A stretch of 64,000 nucleotides of DNA from Shewanella marinintestina (GCF_023283845.1 NZ_JAKILC010000004.1:1-64000); one strand, 5' to 3'; counted from the first letter of the stretch, positions 47,301 to 56,155 are shown. Notes: generated from the letters alone by a model not told the origin. Translations and numbers: made by a program.

Positions 47301-47536
47301 AAATCTTTATTGCCTATGTTAGTGGTGTTTGCTGAATCTCTTAATTCTTTAGCTTGCAGACGCGCTACATCTTTATCGAGCTGCTTGGCTTTATTTTTTG
47401 ATGTTTTATCACGTTTACTCTGTTCGCTTTCAAGGTTGTTATCTCTATCTTTGTTATTAAGATTACTAGCAGAATTGCTGTGCGATTCAGAGGCAGAACT
47501 ATGTTTACTATCATGCTTGTTATCATCATGGCTCAT
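35342..47536 (-). CDS. Giant repeat protein (VCBS, cadherin-like and Ig-like), probable type I secretion substrate / adhesin
   Basis: A 4064-residue protein. Residues 1-235 are charged and Ser/Lys/Asp-rich, without a signal peptide. About 236-302 is a Gly-Thr dipeptide run. About 303-530 are two divergent VCBS units, then nine nearly identical VCBS units of 106 or 111 residues (about 531-1490). More divergent VCBS and cadherin-like (tandem-95) domains reach about 2700, Ig-like domains ([16 protein letters not shown] type) follow to about 3650, then a last VCBS-like unit and an acidic tail after the PPPPPPAP stretch near 3870. No GGxGxDxxx RTX repeats are present. It lies 14 bp after an HlyD-type gene in a type I secretion operon, so it is presumably exported as a cell-surface adhesin or matrix protein. 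How it is secreted and held is not visible. Confidence 0.85.
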   Translation of the reverse strand: MSHDDNKHDSKHSSASESHSNSASNLNNKDRDNNLESEQSKRDKTSKNKAKQLDKDVARLQAKELRDSANTTNIGNKDLVADKSWSSQSTASTDALDGSSTANVIDPAENLKQGNQALTALDNSSTAAETSSVTEPENAAETQTSPTEQTAANKAARPTGSSETTGLGSGANFHYQNAQAPALTNLEQALTLSGNEYQQPHFTVTLKLHHSQPTTSTPSHTPDILPSTTATTAPLPTGTGTGTGTGTGTGTGTGTGTGTGTSTGTGTGTGTGTGTGTGTGTGTGTGTGTGTGTGTGTGTGTGTNEKPLTIDGQQQIQQVKEDSSVDTAQGTLVAHGDNSQSITWSSHQTQGQFGELILDGKTGQWHYSLNNALNSTNSLSAGEQQTEQFVVTATDTEGHQVNSVIAVAIEGSNDLPAISGIHHASLNEMGSIDSASGQLLATDPDHNDTAAWSVTQSQGQFGQLVIDAQTGQWNYQLDNQSANTQALNEGDKASEQFIVKVTDSSGQSVSQLVTIDITGSNQTAQLQGVNSSTVTEDKNLDNLGSLHASGQLSITDPDAGQAQFNAESLQGLFGTLSINNLGHWTYTADNSQANIQGLKTGESLTDTVLVHSVDGTEQKITVTINGTDDKAVIAGTSTANLTEDKDVHSGQLRVDGALSVTDLDNGQAQFSAESLQGQFGTLSINNLGHWTYTADNSQANIQGLKTGESLTDTLLVHSVDGTEQKITVTINGTDDKAHISSTSSAGTSTASLTEDKSVHSGQLRVDGALSVTDLDNGQAQFSAESLQGQFGTLSINNLGHWTYTADNSQASIQGLKTGESLTDTLLVHSIDGTEQKISVTINGTDDKAVISGTSTATLTEDKDVHSGQLRVDGALNVIDADNGQAQFSAESLQGQFGTLSINNLGHWTYTADNSQASIQGLKTGESLTDTVLVHSVDGTEQKITVTINGTDDKAVIAGTSTANLTEDKDVHGSQLRVDGALNVLDTDNGQAQFTAESLQGQFGTLSINNLGHWTYTADNSQASIQGLKTGESLTDTVLVHSVDGTEQKITVTINGTDDKAHISSTSSAGTSTASLTEDKGVHSGQLRVDGALSVTDLDNGQAQFTAESLQGQFGTLSINNLGYWTYTADNSQASIQGLKTGESLTDTVLVHSVDGTEQKITVTINGTDDKAHISSTSSAGTSTASLTEDKGVHSGQLRVDGALSVTDLDNGQAQFSAESLQGQFGTLSINNLGHWTYTADNSQASIQGLKTGESLTDTVLVHSIDGTEQKITVTINGTDDKAVFAGTSTANITEDKGVYSGQLRVDGALSVTDLDNGQAQFSAESLQGQFGTLSINNLGHWTYTADNSQASIQGLKTGESLTDTLLVHSVDGTEQKITVTINGSDDKAVISGTSTATLTEDKDVHSGQLRVDGALSVTDLDNGQAQFTAESLQGQFGTLSINNLGHWTYTADNSQASIQGLKTGESLTDTLLVHSIDGTEQKISVTINGTDDKAVISDAQANLDARGVTEDRGYIDTHYNLHYDGKLNIQDPDKGEGSFDPNIGSQTYQGIGYDTKLGGHILLMRDGHYTYTLDNRNIQNLAAGETKQDSAVIRSADGTTHTIELTVHGTNDKPTIAAQSHTVVEGGTLLQGQMVGQDIDTGAQLHYSAPRIDGLIFNSDGSYSFDPSHASYQSLAAGATKTLTIPVTVKDEHNASSTQDLTITITGVNNSASITGVSTGDVHEGHYYTAADGSISGGSVDDRSPDHKHGNIGKLWNDEIHTDGHLAIVDADTGESHAQTGTYYGTHGHVILQDNGDWSYYVSIGQDATGRAIDHLGQGESLTDTVTVKSADGTTHDIIITIHGDNDRPYCSSEVQLNSGKEDLAQTLSAAELLANTVDVDANDAGKLTISNLHVDHGSIQDNQDGTYTFTPEKDYNGQVHFSYDVKDAHGGITHTGAISTLTAVADSATFSGNDSDSIKEDRHVQGDADQSVAVSGVLNVTDPDANESEFVASRNVHAVSDPFGGNLSIGRAGDWTYSVPNANLNHLAEGETVQVTYQVRSRGGDTHNITIDVVGTNDAPTINVQTLAHGTEDVHYQMQASQFGFADVDSKDTLHSISITDLPDPAQGLFVLDGQAIHANQVIATGDISKLQFVPAHNFNGDVNFSYTVNDGRADSAKVTNTLHITPVNDAANIDGQTQSTVSASITEDSATSTISGQLTLVDPDTGEDKFAANTLFNGQYGQLAVDEDGSWHYALNNASPLVNMLNAGQQLTDSITVTSPDGTASKTIAITINGHSDTPTLQLQEAGATQGLDLYAGIQGNQISQLQYSTDGVNFTSQIPAGFSLAADGHTLEVDPAHSSYDHLANGAQHKIWVNYQLQEGSGSHAHLSSQQAQVVISGTSDKPVIHSFSANSDQYSGPVSGNLLQGATDIDDGSALILQDVQFQDPQTHHYITVHTGQDVSITGVGQIHIASNGDYQFTPDANFSGDVPEFIYRIVDTHGDYQDESQNTLNIHINANHQPSVQNLRASTNEDTDFQFSVASFGYQDSDHDPLAHLTITQLPDPTAGSLMLNGQIVTQGQTISSSDIGALTFKPASNFNGDAHFSYTVNDGHQDSAPHSATLNVTAVNDLPTLTIHQTSHTQGSLVATDVDTGDILTFSAPLTTGAFGSLSVDTQTGAYLYTPNHSVAHMSYNSATATYSGIDIFEVQVSDNHGGVTSQFISFNPQATVSNTSTGNIVITSTIPNQPIITSQLPTGHIVATPPTNHVSIDLNASSDTGSSDNDNLTSDTTPDISGHTDIPFSKVTIYDGNNPVGHAISDTNGNFTATLATLTDGSHSLSAKALAPSSVLPVVSPVLDINIDSSTATPTIDLATHSDSGASNTDNLTNIHSPIFTGIAEANASINVTDEHGNILASGNSNANGQYQFNTNKLSEGLHTLSIVATDNAGNQSREQLAIEVDYSAPTISKVNLKTETTHQPTFSGTVSLDTAKVDIVIKQGSHIIETLHATLDGKGGYSVDATNLPDGAYTAFIQATDNAGNQTPSGYTGNYDHFSVDTHANPPSITFESAGGDNIYNAAEVAAGAAHTITASIHLPSDASSSSSLVINGVAHSITNAEFLAGQVDIEVAPAATITASMVDSVGNHSNLTSAVAPSADIIVAKLGLSLTQDSGQSGDLITNDGALTISGQEAGATLEYSTDNGTHWSQSFTPIAGTNTVTVRQTDSAGNVSASTSMSFTLDNQVNAPTVALRNDTSGEFNPSADLITRDPRLSIQSEAGAKIEYSTDSGHSWSTVFNPSEGVNNLLVRQTDIAGNQSAATHFSFTLDTTPGTVSVNPISADNALNALENNQPLVITGTTSNIAAGDRVYIDFGNNHFREASIHSDGTWSLTVSAGDHQRYFSADGNHPIKIGSVDLAGNATPEISTNLIVDTQRPIPHISVDGVTADNVINLAESAQNIDITGTVSGDFNVGDIVSLSINGATISSLTAVVDASGHYSISVPAQTLINPNIHNSAVNGQSPVHSIEATVITTDSAGNLGSATTGTQAFAIDTQASAAIIINPITADNVINAHESQTNIDITGSVTGDYHTGDTVTLTLNGNQYSGQVNQQGHYSIAVAGSELASKSSISASVTTTDNVRNTAHATQTLHYDTDTQVGRPSISFESPGSDNLYSKTEIAQGHAGTITATVHAAADAKMGEHLNINGVDHILDASSLVHGIQLEVTPSSIVKAIMTDEHGNVNSALSMAASAKPDPIVVTAPPGSHHIGASLGVPTVIPGQTPVPIAEQGWKILVNGHYQTSYTSQWGTLTIDPKTGQLSYQEHGNTHTGPHGSAQNVGVHEDRFEVALQGSHHDDVVMHVQVSILSHGPGHSGKLTLGSEVLDMTVTPVIGHQAPPPPPPAPVMHDEPIDSARTVSVDDLIVVDDTASYREDTPDSSSQLDQENTLQDNELNTTPQADSSAYTEAHNDTDQQSLDELQPIASNQACAPIDHYLNMVGVAHQDIEPSIDKPATEELALEVLNSSDINVDMLDVTQADAFENPLLDDEHKHQTLDLTTLDDNIDNTHHDQVSDDDLLHQALNDMHNQL
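43061..45945 (-). repeat. Nine nearly identical tandem VCBS-encoding units (318 or 333 bp)
   Basis: The marker CCTG(C/T)GAGTT recurs at 43171, 43489, 43807, 44140, 44473, 44791, 45109, 45442 and 45760, giving spacings of 318, 318, 333, 333, 318, 318, 333 and 318. All are multiples of three. The 15-bp difference is an extra five residues in the linker ([11 protein letters not shown] form). Units differ by few bases, which points to recent expansion or gene conversion. Confidence 0.93.
46631..46829 (-). repeat. Hexanucleotide microsatellite encoding (Gly-Thr)n
   Basis: Eighteen perfect tandem copies of GCCAGT on the plus strand (46631-46738) followed by about 90 bp of the same hexamer with A/C/T substitutions. 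On the coding strand it reads Gly-Thr dipeptides. Six-base steps keep the frame, so slippage changes linker length, not expression. Confidence 0.95.
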
Positions 47537-47550
47537 TGTTTACGTCCTCT

Positions 47551-48876
47551 TTATCGCTCACCAAAAGCTTCTGTTACGTTGGTAAATACAGGCTTCCAAA
47601 GATACTGAAAAACAGTTTTATCGCCAGTGACTATATCGGCTTCCCCCGTCATTCCTGGGATCAGGTCAAATTGTCCCGGTTTATCAGAGAAGTAAGGCTT
47701 ATCGATTGCGATTTGCACTTTATAAAACACACCACCTTTTTCATCGGCGTCGGTGCTAGGGGAAATACGCTTAACTACGCCATCTAAAGCGCCGTAACGG
47801 CTGTAATCAAAAGCATCAATTTTGATGCGCACTGGTTGGCCAACCCTTACAAAGCCAATATCCCTAGGTGATAGTTTTGCTTCCATTAATCCGGTTTTAG
47901 TCATAGGCACAATGACTGCCACCGTTCCGCCTGGCTGAATAACACTGCCTGATGAAGTTGATGGAATTGATTGGATAATGCCGTCAACTGGCGCAGTGAT
48001 GGTATTTTGTGAAACCAGCGATCCTGAAGATTTTAATCTGGCAATAATTCCTAACAGTTCTGCTTGAGCTTCGGTGCGTTTTTCTCCGACTTCTTTGACT
48101 AAAGTGGCCTGTTTTTGGTTGAGCTGTCGCTCCAGGTTAACCACATTTTTTGCGAGTACCTGCTGCTTACTCTCCATGCTTTTTAACTCACGCATGTAAG
48201 AGTCGAGTTTCTGTTGCGATTCTAAAATACGTAACTTAGAGACAGCTTGCTCTTCTGTTACTGAATTCATCATTTTTAATGTTTGTTTCGCGGTGTTGAT
48301 TTGGTCGCTAAGCGGTTCTATTTCTGCTTTTAAACCATTCAGTTCGGCTTGTGATTTGGCAATGTCAGACTCAGAAAGGCTTGCCATAGCTAGGCGCTCT
48401 TCATTCATACGCTTTAACGATGAGCGATGTAGTTTAACTAATTGCGGATATACCTCGAGGAATTCACTAAAGTCGGCATCACGCTCATCAATATAGGCAT
48501 CGTAACGCTCAATTCTTAGGAGTAAGTTAGCTCGTTTACTGGCTAATTCCTCTTCTGCTGATTGGCTATCAATGGCGACAAAACTTGCGAGAACATCGCC
48601 TTTTTTTACAACATCGCCTTCTTCTACGATGACCGAGGCAATAGTGCCACCGGTTTGGCTTTGTATGACTTGCCTATGGCCTAAAGGCACAACTTGCCCC
48701 TTAGATTTTGAGATCTCCTCTACCTGAGTAAAGATGGACCAAAGCAGCATGACGAGGACTGAACCGGTAATTAACAATATAACTCGCTTAATAAATTTAC
48801 GCTCAGTGGGCGCCTCAATCGCATCGGTAAACTCATGCGCTGGGTAGACTCTATTTGCCAGTTGACGATTATCCAT
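47551..48876 (-). CDS. HlyD-family periplasmic adaptor of type I secretion
   Basis: A 441-residue membrane-fusion protein. One membrane segment (about 31-51) follows a short cytoplasmic N-terminus. The first lipoyl half (IQSQTGGTIASVIVEEGDVVKKGDVL), long coiled-coil arms (about 100-290), the second half (ITAPVDGIIQSIPSTSSG) and the C-terminal FYKVQIAIDKPY / IPGMTGEADI barrel strands are standard HlyD features. The start at 48876 is fixed by an AGAGGAAA site and by family alignment; it overlaps the upstream ABC gene by eight bases. It would connect the ABC pair with a TolC-type channel, which is not encoded in this operon. Confidence 0.92.
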   Translation of the reverse strand: MDNRQLANRVYPAHEFTDAIEAPTERKFIKRVILLITGSVLVMLLWSIFTQVEEISKSKGQVVPLGHRQVIQSQTGGTIASVIVEEGDVVKKGDVLASFVAIDSQSAEEELASKRANLLLRIERYDAYIDERDADFSEFLEVYPQLVKLHRSSLKRMNEERLAMASLSESDIAKSQAELNGLKAEIEPLSDQINTAKQTLKMMNSVTEEQAVSKLRILESQQKLDSYMRELKSMESKQQVLAKNVVNLERQLNQKQATLVKEVGEKRTEAQAELLGIIARLKSSGSLVSQNTITAPVDGIIQSIPSTSSGSVIQPGGTVAVIVPMTKTGLMEAKLSPRDIGFVRVGQPVRIKIDAFDYSRYGALDGVVKRISPSTDADEKGGVFYKVQIAIDKPYFSDKPGQFDLIPGMTGEADIVTGDKTVFQYLWKPVFTNVTEAFGER

Positions 48877-50995
48877 GTGAGTTTTCCTCTTGTGAGCCAG
48901 CAGCTTGAGATTGATTTTTGTCGGGAATAGGACCAGCGTAAACAACAGCGCCTTTATCAAGGATCACGACCTTGTCAGCCTGTTGAATCAGCTCTTGATC
49001 GTGACTGGTAAATAGCACGGTAGCTTGGCCCTTTAATTCGTTAAAGGTATTAAGTAGTGCCGCTTTAGCTGCAGGGTTACGGTTGGCAATGGGCTCATCT
49101 AAGATGATAAGAGTTGATTGTTTTAACAGAGCCCGAGCTAAGCTGATATAACTGCCTTCTACTGCTGATAATAATGTATGGCCGCGATTAAATAGGTCGA
49201 TATCTAGGTCATTATTGAGCGCTGTAAATAGCGAGCGACCTCCCGCTGCGGTAAGTGCGTTAATCAGTTCTTCATCGCTAGCATCGGGTTTAGCTATCCT
49301 TAAGTTTTCAGCTAGGCTTCCCGGAAACAGATCGGGTTCTGCAGGGCAAAAGGCTGCCCATAACCTAAAGGATTCAGGGTCGTACTGTTTAAGGTTTTTC
49401 TCATTGACTGTGATGTAGCCAGCTTGCGCTTCTGCAACGCCCATTGCCGCGAGTAACATAGATGTTTTGCCACAGGCATTAGGGCCGATAATGGCAACAT
49501 TTTCACCAGGAGCAATATCCACCGATACGCCAGTGAGAGCTGGTTCTGTTTCGGCGCTATAGCGCAAGGTTACATGCTGGAAGCTAATCGTCGGAGCGCG
49601 ATCTGTAGCGGGAGTATCCAAGCGTAATTCGCTATGCTCGGTACCAGCTTGCATAAAGCGATCAAACTGCTTAATTGCCGAATCCATCATGGTGATCTTT
49701 TGACTGGAAGAAAAGGCTAATTGTGCTGGGCCGGTAATACGCCAAATAAGCATCACACACGCAATTAAGGCCCCCGGACTAATACTTTGATTTAATACTA
49801 AGAAAATACCTGTGAAAACCGTCACTAGTGCGGTTAATAGACTCATCGCGTGGGCCACGGCCGCATTAAGGCCATTACGTTTGGCGTATAAAAAGTTTTG
49901 CCGGCAGTTTTCTTTGCATTGTCGGGCAAATTTAGTATTCCAGCCCTCGGTATCACCACTGGTTTTTAGCTGGAGTAAGTTTTTAGCGAGCTCGTTTATT
50001 GAGTTTTGGTAATCATTACTGATTGTTGGCGAGGCTGACTGGGCATATTTATTGACTGCCTTCATAACAAAATAAAACAGCAATAACATCACTATCGGCA
50101 CCAAGACTAACCAGTCACTTAATAGCGCAATAGTGACAAAGGCAATAAGGGTAAAGGGGAGATCCACTAAGCCAGCACCACCAGGACCTGACAATAACGT
50201 TCGCACTTTTTCTGCATTGCGCATTCGTGCAATATGATTAGACACACCTACTCGTGATAGCACCATTAATGGCATGCTAAGCAAGCGCCTGAAGGTGATA
50301 TCTGATAAGTCTCGGGCAAATCGATTACTGACGGTAGCGAGCAGGTTGGCTCGGGCTAGTCGACTCGAGATTAATACCGCTAGCGCTAGCGCTGCGCCAA
50401 GGGCAATGCTTGGTAATACGTTAGGGGCTTGGCCGCCGATAACCTTATCGTAAACGGCCATAGTGAATAGTGGCACGGCAAGGCCTGTAATACTCGACAG
50501 TAAACTTAACCAAAACACGGGTCGGTACCACTTGGTTCTCTTGCTCATGTGGGCTGCAAAAGCGCGTGCATTTTGTTTGCTACTGGGTAGTGACTCAATC
50601 ACAAAGATATGGCTCGATTTTGGCAGCTCAGCGTAAGCTATTTGTTGCCATTGATTACTGGAACTATCAAGCCGCTCAATTACTTCGCCATGTCTGCGTG
50701 CCAAAAAGGCCGGTTCACAATCAGGTACCACAATAAAAGGGTGGATAGATTGAGATAGTGCGCTTTGATGCAGTTTATAGACAGAAAAGTTCAGATGGTG
50801 TTTCTTAAGTAATCCTGCAAGTTGAGCTGTATCAATACTCGTAATCGCTTTATCACTAATTAGATTTGTGGCTTGAGCATATAGACCAAGTTGCTGCAAT
50901 AGGACGATTAAAATGGTTTTTAATTCAGTACTCGCAGACTGTTCTGTTGTGAATCGAGCCGGGCTTTCTGGATGAATCATGGTGCTATCAGTCAT
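48869..50995 (-). CDS. Type I secretion ABC half-transporter with degenerate signature (C39-like + TMD + NBD)
   Basis: A 708-residue ABC exporter subunit. Residues about 20-135 look like the catalytically dead C39-like domain of LapB/HlyB-type transporters (no peptidase Cys in place). The membrane domain spans about 155-450. In the nucleotide-binding domain the Walker A GPNACGKTS (Lys about 510), Walker B IILDEP and the switch His (FTSHD) are intact, but the signature is LSAVEG instead of LSGGQ and the Q- and D-loops are altered. I start at ATG 50995, since the ATG at 51004 abuts the AAAAGG ribosome site with no spacer. The start lies just past the stop of the other ABC gene, so the two are coupled and probably form a heterodimer. 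Confidence 0.88.
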   Translation of the reverse strand: MTDSTMIHPESPARFTTEQSASTELKTILIVLLQQLGLYAQATNLISDKAITSIDTAQLAGLLKKHHLNFSVYKLHQSALSQSIHPFIVVPDCEPAFLARRHGEVIERLDSSSNQWQQIAYAELPKSSHIFVIESLPSSKQNARAFAAHMSKRTKWYRPVFWLSLLSSITGLAVPLFTMAVYDKVIGGQAPNVLPSIALGAALALAVLISSRLARANLLATVSNRFARDLSDITFRRLLSMPLMVLSRVGVSNHIARMRNAEKVRTLLSGPGGAGLVDLPFTLIAFVTIALLSDWLVLVPIVMLLLFYFVMKAVNKYAQSASPTISNDYQNSINELAKNLLQLKTSGDTEGWNTKFARQCKENCRQNFLYAKRNGLNAAVAHAMSLLTALVTVFTGIFLVLNQSISPGALIACVMLIWRITGPAQLAFSSSQKITMMDSAIKQFDRFMQAGTEHSELRLDTPATDRAPTISFQHVTLRYSAETEPALTGVSVDIAPGENVAIIGPNACGKTSMLLAAMGVAEAQAGYITVNEKNLKQYDPESFRLWAAFCPAEPDLFPGSLAENLRIAKPDASDEELINALTAAGGRSLFTALNNDLDIDLFNRGHTLLSAVEGSYISLARALLKQSTLIILDEPIANRNPAAKAALLNTFNELKGQATVLFTSHDQELIQQADKVVILDKGAVVYAGPIPDKNQSQAAGSQEENSHG

Positions 50996-51000
50996 TGTTT

Positions 51001-52668
51001 TCATCCTTTTGTTGCTGCAGTTGCAGTCGTTGGTGTTAGAAGCTCAGCTTGGCCCTTGGGATTAATATTGACTCTTAAATCACTTATATCGGCGAGTGCG
51101 GCAAAGTGAGATGCACAAATAATGGTCATTTGACCTTTATATCGAGTCAATAGCGTTAGTAACCTCGATTGGGAGTCTGCATCGAGTGAGATCATCGGCT
51201 CATCAAGTAATAAAATTGAAGGGGATTGCACCATTGCGCGCACGATAGCGAGTAGCTTTATGGCACCTTTATTGAGCATTTGGCTGTCATTGACACCCAC
51301 CTCTGTTTGGTAACCGGCGGGTAACTTGGCAATACTCATTGTTAGTCCCAGTTGCTCTGCAATCTCCATTGCGAGTGACTCTTTTTCTGGTCTAAATAGC
51401 GTCATGTTCTCTAACAAACTGCCCGCAAACAAAGTTGGCCAAGGAGCAACGTAGGTAACGGATTGGCGATACTCGTCTGCGCTATGTTCATGTTGCGCAA
51501 CTTCAGCAATATAGATAGCCCCCTGCTCTAGGTGATGAAATGCACCGACTACACTGAGTAACAAGCTGGCATGAGTGAGTGGATCTGAGGTGATACAAAC
51601 TAAATTTCCGGGTTTAATCTCAAGATTAAACTTATGGAGTGTTGCACCCACTTGGTGGCTCGCTACATCTGTAAAAGTGATGGGACCGAGAGGAAGTTTT
51701 TGTTGATATTGCACATTTGCTTTAAATGACTCTTGCGGCAACTTAGTTAGATCATCCACATGTGACATGGCAGTTTTCGCACTAGCGAGTCTTGAACGTA
51801 GGCTTATGATGGCACTTAAAGGAGCAATGGCGCGTCCGGCTAATATTGAACAAGCTGCTAATCCACCGGTTGTTAATGTGCCATTGAGCACCTCTAGGCA
51901 ACCAATGAGTACAATCAGCAATGTTGTTCCTTGGGAGGCGCCTTGGATTAACTCTTGTAATTTAGAGGACAACCAGTCTACTTGCTGCTGCTCCGCCAAG
52001 CGCCGATAGTTGATTTTGCTGTAGCTTGATGCGAGGCGTGACTCCATGGCTAAGGCTTTAGCTGTGGTTAATCCTGATAATACCAATATCAACATGCGTG
52101 AGCGTTCGCCTTCAGAGAGCGCGAGCTCCTGCGTTGCTAACGTTAGTTTTTTGCCGATTAAAAATACCATCACACCAATTAGCGCCCAAACCGCGATAGG
52201 AATAAACACTAAAGGCCCACCTATGTAGGCAACTAAGGCTAAAAATATAAGCACGAACGGAAAATCCATTAAGGCAACTAAGGCTTGGCCAGAATAGAGC
52301 TCGCGCATGGCTGCAATGCCTGAAAGGCCGTTATAGACTTTACCAGTCCCCAACTTTTCGACGTGATGATAATCAGACTGCATTAACGCTGACACGACCT
52401 TGGTGGTGGTCTGTAGTTCAAAGTTAGCAGCTGAAGAGGCGAGCATCCAGCTGCGGGCATAACGTAAAATGAGTTCCAGTAAAATCGCCACCGCAACAGC
52501 CGATGCCAGCACACTGGCGGTGCCATAGCCTTGATTAGGCAAGATACGGTCGTAAATTTGTAGCATGGTGAAAGGCAAGGCGAGAGATAGGAGATTGATA
52601 AATGTTGATGACAGCAATAGCTCTGTCCAAGCGCGGTTAGCTTTTATTAGATTGAAGTTTTCTCTCAT
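51001..52668 (-). CDS. Type I secretion ABC half-transporter with degenerate Walker A (TMD + NBD)
   Basis: A 555-residue ABC exporter subunit without a C39-like domain. Membrane segments occupy about 17-290 (LLSLALPFTMLQIYDRILP start is typical of type I secretion exporters). In the NBD the Walker A position reads ITSDPLTHASLLLS (about 359-372) with no glycine-lysine core, the signature reads LNKGA (465-469), and the Q-loop is lost, while Walker B ILLLDEP and the switch His (CASH) remain. It therefore probably cannot bind ATP in the usual way and must work with the partner encoded next. It is the first gene of the secretion operon. Confidence 0.88.
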   Translation of the reverse strand: MRENFNLIKANRAWTELLLSSTFINLLSLALPFTMLQIYDRILPNQGYGTASVLASAVAVAILLELILRYARSWMLASSAANFELQTTTKVVSALMQSDYHHVEKLGTGKVYNGLSGIAAMRELYSGQALVALMDFPFVLIFLALVAYIGGPLVFIPIAVWALIGVMVFLIGKKLTLATQELALSEGERSRMLILVLSGLTTAKALAMESRLASSYSKINYRRLAEQQQVDWLSSKLQELIQGASQGTTLLIVLIGCLEVLNGTLTTGGLAACSILAGRAIAPLSAIISLRSRLASAKTAMSHVDDLTKLPQESFKANVQYQQKLPLGPITFTDVASHQVGATLHKFNLEIKPGNLVCITSDPLTHASLLLSVVGAFHHLEQGAIYIAEVAQHEHSADEYRQSVTYVAPWPTLFAGSLLENMTLFRPEKESLAMEIAEQLGLTMSIAKLPAGYQTEVGVNDSQMLNKGAIKLLAIVRAMVQSPSILLLDEPMISLDADSQSRLLTLLTRYKGQMTIICASHFAALADISDLRVNINPKGQAELLTPTTATAATKG

Positions 52669-52734
52669 TGTTTACCTCATCCTTGGATAAATCAAATCAT
52701 AGTTATAGACAAGTCACTTGCCGGTTAGCTCAAA

Positions 52735-52746
52735 TGCATCGATGCA
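52735..52746. promoter_or_regulatory. 12-bp palindrome upstream of the secretion operon
   Basis: TGCATCGATGCA is a perfect palindrome, flanked by AAA and CTTT, 67 bp upstream of the first ABC gene. It may be an operator in the promoter region of the leftward operon. I see no convincing -35/-10 pair to anchor it, and the regulator is unknown. The rest of the 282-bp gap shows only the SDR terminator. Confidence 0.4.
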
Positions 52747-52897
52747 CTTTTGGTGATTGGATACTATTTAAACCTAACAGCAAAATTGTGGTTTGTGTAC
52801 GGATTTGTAGATGATTTTTAAACCAATTTTCATGGTCTATTGAGCATAGCAGAGAGCAGATAAAATGAAGGTTTACAGTAAAGCCAAAAATGAAACA

Positions 52898-52938
52898 TAA
52901 AAAAGCTCTACTTGTCATTTCAAGTAGAGCTGATTTTT
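52898..52938 (-). terminator. Rho-independent terminator of the SDR gene
   Basis: A perfect 11-bp stem AGCTCTACTTG / CAAGTAGAGCT with a 6-nt loop; on the minus strand it is followed by a T tract (A run at 52896-52904). It is 20 bp after the SDR stop and insulates the secretion operon promoter. Confidence 0.9.
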
Positions 52939-52950
52939 ACAGTAATAAGG

Positions 52951-53670
52951 TTAAGGCTGTTGACGCGTAGGTGCTAATACGATTTCACGTACACATACGT
53001 TTTGTGGTTGCTCGAAGGCAAATACCGCTGCATCTGCAACTGCAGTTGGGTCCATTACACCGCCCATAAACTCTTTCCAGTCGTTATAGCCGTCTTTAAT
53101 TTCTTCGCTGGTGGTATGGCTTAGCAATGCCGTCTCAACCGCACCTGGTGCAATTGTTATCATGCGTACGTCATCCATTGCGACTTCTTCACGGATGTTT
53201 TCAGTTAGTGCGTGTACTGCAAACTTAGTTGCACAGTAAGCTGCGTGGTTCGGGAATGTCTTACGGCCTGCAACTGAGCTCACGTTGATAATGGTGCCGG
53301 TTTTACGGGTTTTCATATCAGCTAAAACAGCATGAATGCCGTTTAGTACACCCATAACGTTGATGTTAAGCATGCGGCTCCATTCTGCAGGATCTTGCAC
53401 GTCTGCAGCGCCTAGAAGCATAACGCCAGCGTTGTTAATTAAGCAGCCCACTGGGCCGAATTTTGCTTCTGCTGTTGCGATTGCTGCTTTCATTGCATCG
53501 GCATCGGTTACATCAACGCTAATAGATAAGCTGTTTTCTAAAGCTAGTGCCTGCATCGGTTCAACACGACGCGCCAATAAAAGAAGAGGGTGGCCTTTGG
53601 CGCTGAATGCTTGAGCCATGGCTGCGCCAATACCAGAAGATGCACCTGTAATAACGATTAATTGTTTCAT
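52951..53670 (-). CDS. SDR family oxidoreductase
   Basis: A 239-residue classical SDR: TGASSGIG (8-15), NNAG (79-82), catalytic Ser in INVSSVAG (about 131-132), Tyr145 and Lys149 in YCATK. The ARR stretch after the second strand favours NADP. The closest known type is the small serine/3-hydroxy acid dehydrogenase-like SDRs (YdfG relatives), substrate unproven. It is divergent from a LysR gene across 145 bp, a common pairing in which the LysR protein controls the SDR. Confidence 0.9.
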   Translation of the reverse strand: MKQLIVITGASSGIGAAMAQAFSAKGHPLLLLARRVEPMQALALENSLSISVDVTDADAMKAAIATAEAKFGPVGCLINNAGVMLLGAADVQDPAEWSRMLNINVMGVLNGIHAVLADMKTRKTGTIINVSSVAGRKTFPNHAAYCATKFAVHALTENIREEVAMDDVRMITIAPGAVETALLSHTTSEEIKDGYNDWKEFMGGVMDPTAVADAAVFAFEQPQNVCVREIVLAPTRQQP

Positions 53671-53815
53671 ATCAGCCTCAAATATGTGGGTCTTAGTAAT
53701 TGGTGAGTATTCTAACTAACAGATTATTGTTGATATATAATGTATAGAGAATATGATTGTTTACATATAACTCCTAATGCCAAGCTGTATTCTGAGATAA
53801 CACGAGTTTCTACTT

Positions 53816-54730
53816 ATGTACCAAGACCTAAATTTAGCAGATGTACGTGCTTTTACCGTGATTGCAGAAAAGGGCAGTTTTACCTTGGCTGCTGACAAGC
53901 TCGGATGTTCACGCTCACACCTTTCTAAGCAGTTAACTCAACTTGAGCGCTATCTAGGCGTAACCTTGATTACCCGTACTACAAGGGCGCAGCGGTTAAC
54001 TGAGCAGGGGCAATTTTTCTATGAACGCTGCCAGCATGCGCTGGATGTGATGGAGCAAGCGGTAGCTAAGACTGTCGATGATGCTCATAACCTTCAGGGT
54101 AAGATCAATATCAACTGTGTTGGCGGCTATATCGGTGAGGAGATAGTCAATCAATTGGTGAATGACTTTATGAGTCTGCATCCTAATATTCAAATCCACC
54201 TCGATTTTAGTAGTCAACGTGTGGATTTAGTGCTCGATGAGTTTGATTTGGTATTTCGTATGGGTGAGCTTGAGGATTCAAGCCTAGTCGCCAGAAAGCT
54301 GATGGATATTGCGAACTGCACCCTAGCTTCACCTAGTTATATTGCCCGCCGGGGCAGACCTGAACACCCGAAAGAGCTCAAATCCCACGCTTGTATAACT
54401 GGCTCTATCTATCATTGGAACTACCACCGCCGTGCTGATAAAACTGAAAAGACAGAAGTCACCATTGCTGGCGCATTTTTGTGTAAAAACGGTAGGGTGA
54501 TGAAAAGTAGCGCAATAGCAGGTAATGGGATTGTGCGACTGCCTGAGATTTATTGTAGTAGCGAGTTAAATAATGGTGAGTTAGTGCATGTGTTCGATGA
54601 TTGGACCATATCCGACACTCCACTCTACCTACTCTATAGCAAAGACCAATTTCAACCTGCTAGGTTAAGACGGTTTATTGAGTTTACGATGGAGAACTTT
54701 ATGAATTATGTAGATTTACCTAATATTTAG
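53816..54730 (+). CDS. LysR-family transcriptional regulator
   Basis: A 304-residue LysR regulator: N-terminal HTH (FTLAADKLGCSRSHLSKQLTQLERYLG) and a CrgA-like effector domain (GKININCVGGYIGEE, LVFRMGELEDSSLV). It is divergently oriented to the SDR gene and is its likely regulator. The ribosome site is weak. Effector unknown. Confidence 0.92.
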   Translation: MYQDLNLADVRAFTVIAEKGSFTLAADKLGCSRSHLSKQLTQLERYLGVTLITRTTRAQRLTEQGQFFYERCQHALDVMEQAVAKTVDDAHNLQGKININCVGGYIGEEIVNQLVNDFMSLHPNIQIHLDFSSQRVDLVLDEFDLVFRMGELEDSSLVARKLMDIANCTLASPSYIARRGRPEHPKELKSHACITGSIYHWNYHRRADKTEKTEVTIAGAFLCKNGRVMKSSAIAGNGIVRLPEIYCSSELNNGELVHVFDDWTISDTPLYLLYSKDQFQPARLRRFIEFTMENFMNYVDLPNI

Positions 54731-54821
54731 GTTAGTCCGCCGCGAAACAAGATGTCGCTAACTTCTGTTTTAAAAATGTTCGTTTTAAGTTGTTTATTTT
54801 CCTCCTCACTAGAAAATTTTG

Positions 54822-54839
54822 TCTTAGAATATTCTAAGA
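54822..54839. promoter_or_regulatory. 18-bp perfect palindrome upstream of the TraF-like gene
   Basis: TCTTAGAATATTCTAAGA is a perfect 18-bp palindrome 75 bp before the ATG of the outer-membrane protein gene and 92 bp after the LysR stop. An uninterrupted palindrome of this length in a promoter position is characteristic of a dimeric repressor operator. The regulator is not identified. Confidence 0.6.
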
Positions 54840-54913
54840 ACAAAAATTAACCTTTTTTCGATTTGAGCCGTATTGCAGCTTAAAGCGTTAAGGACATAAA
54901 AAGGGTGAGATGG

Positions 54914-56155
54914 ATGAAACGATCTGAAATAGCGTTATTTTTAGTCTTGCTTCCCTGCTTTTCTGTCCTAGCAGATCAAGAATACAGTGAGGTTCGGATT
55001 AATGGTATTAGCGGAGAATCTGTTGCCGCCACCTATCTCGATAGCGCCATACTTGTTAATCCAGCCTTGCTTGCGCTAAATATCCGCAAAGACAACGCCG
55101 TTGTTATGCCGGTTCGTGCTCCTGCTCTGGGCGTAGAAATGGTCGATCGCGATAGAATGAGTGAGATAATTGATTCATTCAGTGATGCTTACAATGAACT
55201 TGCTCTAGCTATTACGATAACGGGCAATAACAATAGCCGCTATCATGACCAACGTATTCGTGATTCAAGAGCGCTAAAGGGTAGCTCTGCCTATGTTAGC
55301 GCTATCTCTGACTTAAGTGTTGCTTTCCCTTATCAAAACATGCCAATGGCTATTTTTTTTCAGAGTGAGCTAAGCGCAATCGATGTTGAGGATATTGCTT
55401 TCTCTGATAATGGCCAATCAGACACCGCTCAGTCTAATGCTGCCATGTCTAGAATGGGCAGTTTGAATAATCTCGATGTGAATATAGCTGCAGAAGTTGA
55501 TGCTCTTGAACCTCAAGGACAAATGATTGGTGGTACAGTGTCAGATTTAGGTGTTGCGCTGAGCTTTCCTCTTTCTATAGTGAATATGCCTATTTCGATG
55601 GGGATATCGCCCAAATTACAACGCATTGATACTTATAGTTATGTTGCTAATGGCAACCACTTCGGAGACAGTGATTTTGATGAAGCGCAATACCGCAATG
55701 ATGAAAGTCATTTCAATGTCGACATAGGTATCGCCATACAGCCACTTGATGGCTTAACCTTAGCTGTTTCTGGGCGTAACCTTATAAGCCAAAGCGTTGA
55801 TTCTATAAAGGTCGATAGGCAAAGTTTTACATATCAGGTTGAGCCGTTAGTGACAGCAGGTGTGGCTTATGACTGGAGCATGTTATCAGTCTCCTCTGAT
55901 ATTGATTTGATTGAGAATCAAAAGTTTAAAGAGCTTGATGGGGCGCAATATTGGCGACTTGGTGGTGAGGTGAGAGCTTTTGATTGGATGTCAGTGCGTG
56001 TGGGGTATCGTCATGATATGAAAGACTCATCAGCGGACATTTATTCTTTGGGTTCTGGCTTTATGATTGGGGAGTCTTTTTCTTTAGACTTTACCGGCAT
56101 GTTTGGTGACGGTGACGCAATAGGAGGCGTGTTGCAAACCTCCTATCATTTCTAG
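54914..56155 (+). CDS. TraF_2-family (conjugal transfer TraF-like) outer-membrane protein
   Basis: A 413-residue exported protein with signal peptide (about 1-20) and alternating beta-barrel-type sequence to a C-terminal aromatic residue (QTSYHF), the usual outer-membrane ending. The SVAATYLDSAILVNPALLAL start and LSVAFPYQNMPMAIF segment match the chromosomal TraF_2 family, commonly labelled conjugal transfer protein TraF although no conjugation genes accompany it. I start at ATG 54914, eight bases after an AAGGG site. Its role is unknown. Confidence 0.78.
   Translation: MKRSEIALFLVLLPCFSVLADQEYSEVRINGISGESVAATYLDSAILVNPALLALNIRKDNAVVMPVRAPALGVEMVDRDRMSEIIDSFSDAYNELALAITITGNNNSRYHDQRIRDSRALKGSSAYVSAISDLSVAFPYQNMPMAIFFQSELSAIDVEDIAFSDNGQSDTAQSNAAMSRMGSLNNLDVNIAAEVDALEPQGQMIGGTVSDLGVALSFPLSIVNMPISMGISPKLQRIDTYSYVANGNHFGDSDFDEAQYRNDESHFNVDIGIAIQPLDGLTLAVSGRNLISQSVDSIKVDRQSFTYQVEPLVTAGVAYDWSMLSVSSDIDLIENQKFKELDGAQYWRLGGEVRAFDWMSVRVGYRHDMKDSSADIYSLGSGFMIGESFSLDFTGMFGDGDAIGGVLQTSYHF

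Noticed and set aside
54914..56155. TraF-like gene as evidence for a conjugative element
   Set aside because: No other transfer, relaxase, integrase or attachment-site features are nearby; the family name is historical and chromosomal copies are common.
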